64,000 bases of DNA from Ariolimax columbianus (lineage: Eukaryota > Mollusca > Gastropoda > Stylommatophora > Arionidae), in the NCBI GenBank assembly GCA_036924085.1, contig JAVGWX010000007.1, forward strand, positions 37,074,643-37,138,642, in the 5' to 3' direction. The notes under the pieces are model-generated. The model ran no database searches. It was given only the letters and a program-made list of their open reading frames with translations, and was not told the origin of the DNA. Positions 57,154 through 64,000 of the stretch are shown here, one piece after another. A program made the position numbers and the translations under genes. Each line of letters begins with the position of its first letter. Positions within the stretch are counted from its first letter, which is position 1.

Positions 57154-57279
57154 CAAAACGCAGAAAGGGAGCTATGTTCTTGATGAAACCAAAGTCTGTG
57201 AAACTGCCAATGCCAGACACTGTTGATGAATATTTTTACCATGAACTATGGTTTGTTTACAACGATCTTTCTGTTTTAG
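57154..57279 (+). CDS. RNF216: RNF216/TRIAD3-like, third coding exon
   Basis: The acceptor TTCTCAG ends at 57153; the donor TTTTAG|GTAAGT follows 57279. Both junctions are phase 1. It adds 42 codons (AKRRKGAMFLMKPKSVKLPM, PDTVDEYFYHELWFVYNDLS) to ~607. A basic cluster precedes an aromatic/acidic stretch; RNF216 proteins have a short basic KRKK-type segment and a charged helix here, before the RING1. Short but clean; its reality rests on matching phases and on its position between two stronger exons. Confidence 0.78.
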
Positions 57280-57449
57280 GTAAGTAACTTCCTCCCTCTT
57301 TTTTATTAGCAAATAATTAGTTTAGGTACAGAGTTTCTTCTGTTAAGGCCAAATAATAACGGAAGAAGGGAACTGTGAATCAGAAAGATAATAGTAATGA
57401 CAAAGATGGTATTCAGCAACATGCAACACATACTGACAACCAAACGCAT

Positions 57450-57600
57450 TGCTACAGAAAATAGTAGAGGCAGGGTCAGTTAATGCATTAAAAAATAGAA
57501 TGGATTCACATAGTTATTTTTAGATCAAATTGACTAGAAGAAACTGGTTGTATACAGACTCTGTAGAGCCTGTTAACCAGTGTAAGGAAGTTTGGTTGTG
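57450..57600 (+). mobile_element. CR1-like LINE extreme 3' end
   Basis: GTCAGTTAATGCATTAAAAA, GAAACTGGTTGTATACAGAC and CCAGTGTAAGGAAG: the last ~150 bp. Confidence 0.75.
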
Positions 57601-58026
57601 TCAGGCAAGGTCTAGTCACAAACTATACTTTTTATATTGTTTGATGATTGATGGCCAAAGTGTGTACATTGTGAAACATAGTCAAATTGTATAAAGCATT
57701 AGTTAGACCTAGATTGGAGTACTATGTACAGGTGTGGAGTCCTTATCATAGAGGGGATATAAACATGCTGGAATGGATACAAAGAAGAGCGACAGAACTG
57801 ATAGTGGGATTCCAGAATTACAGTTATGAGGAAATACTCAGAAAAACCGACCAACAGTGTCTTAAAAAGAGAAGAATTTGAGGTGATTAAATAAAGGTTT
57901 ATAAGATAATCAATGGAAAGGATAAATTAAACTATAACAAGTTTTTCAAAATACAACCACCTACAAGAACAAGAGGGCAACAGTTACAAATTAATCAAAG
58001 AAAGGTCCGGATTAGATATTAGGAAA

Positions 58027-58484
58027 ATCTGGGGTAGTTGTCTCGCCGCCGCGATTCAATTTCAACCAGTGTTCGTAAAGCGATCTCAGTCCCGCCAGGC
58101 GGAGCGATAGCAAAAAGCTTGTGACTGGCAAATGGAAAGCAGGAATCGTGCCTGAAGGCCCTGTGTTCTCCCGGGGACCAACCCTCGGGAGAAGGGCAGG
58201 CCGGCAGGCCAAATTGTCTCTAGTCCCAGTGAAATTCATCGCCGAGGTCGTTGGGATTCGTTCTGCACAGAGCGCTGCCATCCCTCCTCGAGCGAGCCGG
58301 GTCGGTCGGTCGTCTGGTGCGTGTAGGGGGCCCCTGTCAGGCGGTCCTAGGTCGACGGAGTGAGGGACGGGTGGAACAACCGTCCGTCCGCCCCGTCAGT
58401 CGGTCCCTGCGGCCGTCCCAGTGAGGCTTTTTACACACCCGTCCTCCGCCGACCGGTGTGTGCTGTACGTACGTCTCCGACAGA
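58027..58484 (+). other. Putative 5' external transcribed spacer
   Basis: GC-rich sequence unlike its AT-rich surroundings, directly preceding the 18S start, as a 5'ETS would. Identity is inferred from position only. Confidence 0.6.
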
Positions 58485-59645
58485 TATCTGGTTGATCCTG
58501 CCAGTAGTCATATGCTTGTCTCAAAGATTAAGCCATGCATGTCTAAGTTCACACTGTCTCACGGTGAAACCGCGAATGGCTCATTAAATCAGTCGAGGTT
58601 CCTTAGATGACACGATCCTACTTGGATAACTGTGGCAATTCTAGAGCTAATACATGCTTACCAAGCTCCGACCCTCGCGGAAAGAGCGCTTTTATTAGTT
58701 CAAAACCAATCGTCGTTTACCCTCGCGGGGTTGCGGCGTCCCCACTGGTGACTCTGGATAACTTTGTGCTGATCGCATGGCTTCATGTGCCGGCGACGCA
58801 TCTTTCAAATGTCTGCCCTATCAAATGTCGATGGTACATGACATGCCTACCATGTTTGTAACGGGTAACGGGGAATCAGGGTTCGATTCCGGAGAGGGAG
58901 CATGAGAAACGGCTACCACATATAAGGAAGGCAGCAGGCGCGCAACTTACCCACTCCCGGCACGGGGAGGTAGTGACGAAAAATAACAATACGGGACTCT
59001 TTCGAGACCCCGTAATTGGAATGAGTACACTTTAAACCCTTTAACGAGGATCTATTGGAGGGCAAGTCTGGTGCCAGCAGCCGCGGTAATTCCAGCTCCA
59101 ATAGCGTATATTAAAGTTGTTGCAGTTAAAAAGCTTGTAGTTGGATCTCAGGCGGGCGGTCCGGCTCGCGCCGGTTCACTGCCCGTTGTCTCCTGCCCTA
59201 CCGTCTGCCAGCTCTCTCCCACGGGTGCTCTTCGCTGAGCGTCCTGGGTGGCCGCGCGTTTACTTTGAAAAAATTAGTGTGTTCAAAGCAGGCCTCGGCT
59301 GCCTGAATAATGGTGCATGGAATAATGGAATAGGATCTCGGTTCTATTTTTGTTGGTTTTCGGAACTGGAGGTAATGATTAACAGGGACAAACGGGGGCA
59401 TTCGTATTGCGGCGATAGAGGTGAAATTCTTGGATCGCCGCAAGACGAGCTACTGCGAAAGCATTTGTCAAGAATGCTTTCATTAATCAAGAACGAAAGT
59501 CAGAGGCGCGAAGACGATCAGATACCGTCGTAGTTCTGACCATAAACGATCCCGACTAGCGATCCGCAGGAGTTGCTTCGATGACTCTGCGGGCAGCTTC
59601 CGGGAAACCAAAGTGTTTGGGTTCCGGGGGAAGTATGGTTGCAAA

Positions 59646-59694
<49 letters not shown>

Positions 59695-59873
59695 GCGGCT
59701 TAATTTGACTCAACACGGGAAAACTCACCCGGTCCGGACACTGTAAGGATTGACAGATTGATAGCTCTTTCTTGATTCGGTGGGTGGTGGTGCATGGCCG
59801 TTCTTAGTTGGTGGAGCGATTTGTCTGGTTAATTCCGATAACAAACGAGACTCTAGCCTATTAAATAGTTCGC
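58485..59873 (+). rRNA. 18S rRNA, truncated pseudogene copy
   Basis: Starts TATCTGGTTGATCCTGCCAG (canonical TACCTGGTTG with C to T). Conserved blocks in order: CTGTGGCAATTCTAGAGCTA, GCAGCCGCGGTAATTCCAGC (59077), GTGAAATTCTTGGATCGCCG, AACTTAAAGGAATTGACGGA, GGTGGTGCATGGCCGTTC. Stops after TAAATAGTTCGCC, so about 1.39 kb of the usual ~1.8 kb is present. A few substitutions in otherwise invariant positions (CTTGTAGTTGG for CTCGTAGTTGG) mark it as a non-functional copy. Confidence 0.93.
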
Positions 59874-60318
59874 CTGGAAATAGACCCTCGGAAGACAGGT
59901 CAGTTTTACCCTACTAATGACAGGGCGTTGCTGCGGTAATCCTGCTTAACTCGAGAGGAGCCGCAGACATTTGGTTCACGTACTAGGCTGATAAGCCAAC
60001 GGCGCGAGGCTACAAGGTGAGGGATTACGGCCGAACGCCTCTAAGCCAAAATCCCGCACAAAAGCTCAGCACGATTGCAAGGGGAGGCTTCGACATGGTG
60101 GGGACCTGGGGCTCCCGCTCCAGCCCCGCCCGGTCGAGCTGCAGAATGAGGTCTCTGCCGTCCGCCGATCAAAGCGGGCGGGAAGCTGCTCGATACTCAC
60201 CCCATACGGCGATGAGGTATGAAACCATTTGTAGAAGACTTAGTTCTCGATCGGGGTGCCCTAAGCAGTAGATCAGCTACCTCACTGCGAACTGCTGAGA
60301 CTCAACCCTTGACCATGA
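59874..60318 (+). rRNA. 28S rRNA 3' end fused to 18S, pseudogene copy
   Basis: Joined without ITS or 5.8S to the 18S part. Conserved blocks: AGACAGGTCAGTTTTACCCT, CGAGAGGAGCCGCAGACATT, GAACGCCTCTAAGCCAAAAT, and near the terminus ACTGCGAACTGCTGAGACTC then AACCCTTGAC. This is the last ~440 nt of 28S. Confidence 0.88.
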
Positions 60319-60371
60319 GATATGTCCGCACCAGGCGAACAACATCTCCGTGCAATGACCAGGCTTGTCCC

Positions 60372-60575
60372 CTGGTCAAATGCACTATTTCGAGAGGAAT
60401 CACAGGTCGCTGACATTTGGTCCACGTGCTTGGCTGATAAGCTACCATCTGAGGGACTATGGCCGAACGCCTCTAAGCCAGAATCCCGCCCTAAATCTCA
60501 GCACCGCTGTGATGGGAGGCTAGGACATGGCTGGGATTTGCGCCTCAGCCCGGCCCGGTCGAGCCGCAGGAATGC
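60372..60575 (+). rRNA. Second partial 28S 3' block
   Basis: TTTCGAGAGGAATCACAGGT, ACATTTGGTCCACGTGCTTG, GAACGCCTCTAAGCCAGAAT and CCGGCCCGGTCGAGCCGCAG repeat the 59945-60145 sequence about 440 bp downstream at moderate identity. It lacks the terminal part. Confidence 0.85.
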
Positions 60576-61120
60576 ACCTGGTAAAATGCACTCCTTCCTC
60601 GCTCTTTGCCTCTGTCTGCTATCAGTCATTCCAATGGACGCAGAAGAGATGCAGTCCAGCGGACATTGCACCTCCTGCCCTATGGTGACAACCTACCGGG
60701 TGGCGGGGAATGCTAGGCGTACCATCACTGCAGATGAGTCGAGAAAATAAAGCGAGCAAAAAGATACCTCACTCATATGCATATGCTACGTTTCTGGCAG
60801 GACGTGACGATCCTGGGAAAAAGTCACACTGGACTGCCTCTCTTCCGGGATAGTACAAACTAGTACATAGTCCATCATATCATTGCCAAACCCTATAGAC
60901 ACGAGTAGGGAAGACTCGATAGTCCTGCAAGACAACTTCCTAAGAGAGACAACTCTGACCAAAAACAACTGTTGCCTTGCAGATAGGCTGGGGACAGCCA
61001 AAGGCTAAGGAGGGCAACCCTACAGAAACGCCTGTTTAAATCGAATGCACTGAGCCACAGGCTAACAAATTAAAACAGTGCAACGTAAATATCGCTGTAA
61101 ACAGCATACGATGAAGAAGA
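60576..61120 (+). other. Unidentified 3' portion and tail of the rRNA chimera
   Basis: Begins with CCTGGTAAAATGCACT, similar to CCTGGTCAAATGCACT just before the second 28S block (60371-60386). The rest (60600-61080) matches no family in the window. The open frame 60322-60750 crosses rRNA and is not credible as a gene. It ends with the (GAA)n tail. Confidence 0.5.
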
Positions 61121-61515
61121 AGATATTAGGAAATATTTTTTTTTAGCCAGAGAGTGGTGAAATAGTAGAGTTAGGGTCAGTTAATGCATTCAAGAATAGA
61201 TTGGATGCACGTAGTTTTTATATCAAAGAAATGTAAAAGAAACTGGTTTTATTCAGACTCTGCAAAATCTAATCTTCTAAAGCAGTATAAAGACGTTAAG
61301 TCAAGTCTATGATTGTGTTGCACATGCAGCTGTATAGCCTTGTCAAGTAATAAATGATCACATTATGTAATTGTGGGTGGAGATGTGGCATTGTGAAGCA
61401 GATCCATTAATAGGGCTTTTGACAACAGCTGAGATATGTTAATGCTGCACAGCAAAGCAAGATTATTTTAGACAGGTAATGTTCAGTAATCTTTTTCTGT
61501 TGGCTGTTGACTAGA

Positions 61516-61650
61516 TCAGTGTTTCCCAACCCTTTTACCCTTGCGGACGGACTGGTGAAAATAGGAAAAATTGTTCACGGACCTGTGAAAAATATTTTTA
61601 AAATTGTTCACACACCGGTGAAAATAGTACAAAAAATGTTACGGACAGCT
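61516..61650 (+). mobile_element. Possible hAT-type terminal fragment
   Basis: CAGTGTTTCCCAACCCTTTT resembles hAT termini. It is followed by 2-3 decayed ~40-bp repeats (GGTGAAAATAG...TTGTTCAC). No opposite end seen. Confidence 0.4.
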
Positions 61651-61689
61651 CAGACCCAAAAAAGTCGTAGTAGTTATACAGTATTTTGT

Positions 61690-62800
61690 CTATTAGTTGT
61701 TAAAGCTAATTCGTCATCATGTAGCATGTCCTTTGTAGAACGTCGCTCCCATCACAGTCTGTCTGAAAGAAACTCGTTCCCTTGCCAAAACTCCAGCCTC
61801 CGCCACAGTTATACTCAGGCATTCCTGGATATCTTGATGCCATCATCTTCTTGGTCTACCCTTTCCTCTTTTGCCTGGCACCATACCTTCCATCACTGTT
61901 CTCTCGAGACCGTTGTGTCTCTTGATGTGACCAAAGTATTTGCAATTTCTAGCCAAAATGGAATTGATAAACCAGTTCTCCTCTATGCTCAACTCTTGTC
62001 GAATGTCTACATTTGTTTTTTTCTCTGTCCAGGGTATTTTGAGGATCTTTCTGTAACATTTTGACTCGAAGGATTCGATTCTTTGTCTAGAAGTTTTGGT
62101 AATCGTCCATGATTCACAGCCATAAGCTGCCACAGGAAAAACACAGGCTCTCAAGACTTTGACTTTTATCATTTTGTTGGTGCTCTGCCATCATTTCTTC
62201 AGGCTGTTCAGTCTCTGCATTGTCATAGCCAGTCTTCTTTTGATTTCTTTCGAGCAGTCGCCATTTTTGTCAATTCTGGAGCCCAGATATTCAAAATGTG
62301 TGACCTGATCTATTTCCTCACCACCCACTGTAAATTTATGCTGACATTGTGTTTTGTTGGTGGTCATTATCTTTGTTTTATTTATGATTATGAACAGGTT
62401 TTGATCTTTACTATGTCCATTAACGGCTGAAAGTAGCTGCTCTCGCCCTTCTGCACTTCTTGATAGTATCACTGTGTCATCTGCATATTGTAACTCTGAA
62501 ATCTCGTACCCCCAATCGTAAATGGGTCAAAACTTTCAAGGTTCTCGTCTTCTCGAACATTTCTCATTATACATTCTGCACATATGTTGTACAGATAAAG
62601 TGAGAGGATACATCCCTGTCGGACTCCCTTTTGTACTGCAAACCAATCTGATGTTTGCCCAGATACTCGGACAGCGGCTTGTTGATCTGTTAGGTCACTT
62701 GTGGGTAAATTTCCAGCTACTCTTGCCCACCTACTAACCTTGATCCTTGGTGAGTAAGACAAAGATTCCTCCTTATTCAATGAAGGTTCTCAAGTTAACC
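61690..62800 (-). pseudogene. LINE-B, RT motif B to 3' end
   Basis: Minus strand, in order: VSGQTSDWFAVQKGVRQGCI (motif B), a MQMTQ.T.ILS segment (decayed DD box), IIINKTKIMTTNKTQ, DQVTHFEYLGSRIDKNGDCS, KVLRACVFPVAAYGCESWTI, YRKILKIPWTEKKTNVDIRQ and KYFGHIKRHNGLERTVMEGM, then the 3' non-coding end shared with 10300, 17010 and 56840. Three frames. In the RNF216 intron, opposite in orientation to the gene. Confidence 0.85.
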
Positions 62801-62992
62801 ATTCAAACATTCTCAAACTTGGTTCTGTCACAGCTGTTTGTCATGTTCCTTGTTGATGTATGTGGTGGAGACATCTGTTGGTGAGAGTCTGCCGTCTGTG
62901 TGTGATGCTCCTAGTTACATGTCATATTTTTAGCAATATATTAATTTGCTACTGACTAGTATTGACTAACATATTGTTTATTCCTATTTTAG

Positions 62993-63191
62993 ATTACATA
63001 AAGCAGAATGATGAAAAACGGAAACTGAAAATTGAACAAGCCAAAATAAATAGCGAGCTATGTGAATGTTGCTGTTGCTATGACGATGAGTGTCTTCTTG
63101 AGGATCTTGCCAGTTGCCCAGAGGGTCACTTATTCTGTAAGACTTGTGTTTTGAGATCCACCGAGGCAGCATTTGGGGAAATGAAAACCAA
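62993..63191 (+). CDS. RNF216: RNF216/TRIAD3-like, fourth coding exon with RING1 start
   Basis: The acceptor TTTTAG ends at 62992; the donor ACCAA|GTAAGA follows 63191 (leaves in phase 2). Split codon GAT joins in frame to the third exon. It encodes residues ~608-673: a charged helix (KQNDEKRKLKIEQAK), then the first zinc sites of RING1: C633-x2-C636, C649-x3-H653-x2-C656-x2-C659 (ECCCCYDD ... ASCPEGHLFCKTC). This spacing and the LFCK.C segment are characteristic of RNF216 RING1, which recruits the ubiquitin-loaded E2. The RBR middle and RING2 with the catalytic Cys must lie to the right of the window. The first Cys cluster is unusually rich (five Cys within six residues). Confidence 0.87.
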
Positions 63192-63239
63192 GTAAGAAAT
63201 GACTTCAGAGAAAGTGTGTTTTAAAAATTATTCAACTAC

Positions 63240-63300
63240 AAGGGGTGTTTAAGCCAAACTGGGACTTTTTGTTGTTGTAAGTAAAACATTTTTTTGATCT
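63240..63300. mobile_element. Possible mariner terminal scrap
   Basis: AAGGGGTGTTTAAGCCAAAC + TGGGACTTTT resembles ends of mariner-like elements. No partner end found. Confidence 0.3.
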
Positions 63301-63309
63301 TCTTGTATC

Positions 63310-64000
63310 AGCTTTGCCCTTCATCACTTATTCCTGCAAGTATGGAGGACGGGATAGGTTCTACAACCGACGCTATCCTTGCTGTGCACCTCCTCGGCGA
63401 ACTGCACCGTGCCTTTAATCGACCCTTAATGCACTGCAAGCGTGAACTTGAAGTCCACCTTAGACTCTGTTGATCGGCTGGCTCTATGGAAAGCCCTCCA
63501 GGGAATAGGCACCCCCGACCCCTATTAAACCTGCTATGCTGGACCTCCGACGTGTGTGGGGTAATGGCAAGATCTTCCTTGAGAAAATCCAGATCTACCA
63601 GGCCTGCGTTGTTCCAGTCCTGCTCTACGGCACCAAAACCTGGACATTGATTAAACACAACATGTCGAGAGTAGAAGCTTTCCACATGCGCAACCAGCGG
63701 TGTATCCTGGGCATCCGATGGCATAACCACATCCGCAACGTGGAGGTTTCCACCAAAACAGGCCTTCTCCCAATCTCAGAAACACTTGACCGCCGCCAAG
63801 TTTCTTTGTTTGGTCACACGAGATACTAAAGTCGTTCCTCGGCCCCCAAAAACTTCCCCCTGACCGGATGGAGGCGCAGAAGAGGTCGTCCCCATGCTGA
63901 ATGGCTCCAGCAGCTATACGCCTCCAGCCTGGACAAGGCCTGGAGCCACGTTGTAGCAGTGGGTTATGTATGTGGCCTCAGACACCTAAGCGAACATTAT
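63310..64000 (+). mobile_element. LINE RT fragment, internally deleted, running off the edge
   Basis: STTDAILAVHLLGELHRAFN (RT motif 2a area) is followed by a broken DSVDRLALWKALQ piece, then a jump to the 3' region: GKIFLEKIQIYQACVVPVLL, YGTKTWTLIKHNMSRVEAFH, MRNQRCILGIRWHNHIRNVE, RRQVSLFGHTRY and WRRRRGRPHAEWLQQLYASS. Most of the palm is deleted. GC-richer than the surrounding LINEs, so a separate lineage. Confidence 0.75.

Larger units (their letters stand above)
58027..61120 (+). mobile_element. Retroposed rRNA chimera with target duplication and (GAA)n tail
   Basis: The 3094-bp insert lies between two copies of AGATATTAGGAAA (58014-58026 and 61121-61133). Internal order: 5'ETS-like, 18S 5' part, 28S 3' end, second 28S 3' block, unidentified ~0.5 kb, then ACAGCATACGATGAAGAAGA. 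That tail matches the I-like LINE 3' end (ACTGCGTACGATGAAGAAGA) at all but two positions. Just upstream, AATATCGCTGTAAAC resembles the 3' half of repeat F. Target duplication plus LINE-type tail argue for target-primed reverse transcription of an RNA, not for a true rDNA locus. Confidence 0.85.
57670..61310 (+). mobile_element. CR1-like LINE split by the rDNA insert
   Basis: 57670-58026 encodes MYKALVRPRLEYYVQVWSPY, RGDINMLEWIQRRATELIVG and QNYSYEEILRKTDQQC. After the insert the same element continues at 61121 (TAGCCAGAGAGTGGTG ... GAAACTGGTTTTATTCAGAC ... AGCAGTATAAAGACGTTAAG). Intact relatives, such as 26050-26110, show the two sides are normally adjacent. Confidence 0.88.

Noticed and set aside
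58485..60575. A functional rDNA locus
   Set aside because: 18S is truncated, ITS and 5.8S are absent, 28S is reduced to its 3' end, and the block sits within a LINE with a target duplication and a (GAA)n tail.
60322..60750. 142-codon open frame with a hydrophobic stretch (signal-peptide-like) at the end of the rRNA chimera
   Set aside because: It starts in the 28S-derived part, covers the second 28S block and has no homologue I recognise. Most likely chance.

Overview
The window is animal (eukaryotic) genomic DNA. Spliced exons with GT-AG borders, many non-LTR retrotransposon fragments, tRNA-derived SINEs, DNA transposon remnants, satellite arrays and eukaryotic 18S/28S rRNA sequence are all present, and nothing bacterial is seen. 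The 18S segment reads like a mollusc 18S, so a mollusc (perhaps a gastropod) is my best guess. That is inference from recalled sequence, not a database match.

One host gene is recognisable. Four coding exons of an RNF216/TRIAD3-type RBR E3 ubiquitin ligase lie on the + strand at 45638-46894, 52066-52506, 57154-57279 and 62993-63191. They join in frame (junctions in phase 1) and encode about 673 residues, from the initiator Met into the first RING. The rest of the gene lies beyond the right edge. Its introns are packed with retroelements.

Everything else is repeats. Names used here: CR1-like LINE (3' end of an RT ORF with a fixed tail ending in a CCAGTATAAAGACG-type motif); I-like LINE (RT + RNase H + zinc-knuckle, (GAA)n tail); LINE-B, -C, -D and -E (other non-LTR RT lineages, clade not resolved); SINE-A, -B, -C and -D (tRNA-like heads with A/B boxes); repeats E, F and G (dispersed families without a recognised head). 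The layout is: 1-3.6 kb satellite split by a SINE-A; 3.7-20.7 kb mosaic of LINE and SINE fragments with a mariner remnant; 20.8-23.3 kb a 57-bp satellite; 23.3-37.8 kb mosaic with three smaller satellites, a non-autonomous piggyBac and a nested I-like LINE; 37.85-39.6 kb a repeat-poor AT-rich island; 39.6-45.3 kb LINEs and a 29-bp satellite; 45.6-63.2 kb the RNF216 gene; 63.3-64 kb a LINE fragment.

The most unusual object is a 3.1-kb insert at 58027-61120 in an RNF216 intron. It holds 5'ETS-like sequence, 1.39 kb of 18S rRNA joined directly to the 3' end of 28S rRNA, a second 28S 3' block, an unidentified ~0.5 kb and a 3' tail. It is flanked by a 13-bp target-site duplication inside a CR1-like LINE. 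Its last bases plus (GAA)n match the 3' end of the I-like LINE, so it looks like a pre-rRNA chimera mobilised by that LINE. A second theme is that at least three satellites grew from pieces of retroelements: the 57-bp array from the LINE-D 3' end, the 32/38-bp array from the repeat G tail, and the 29-bp array inside a SINE-A.
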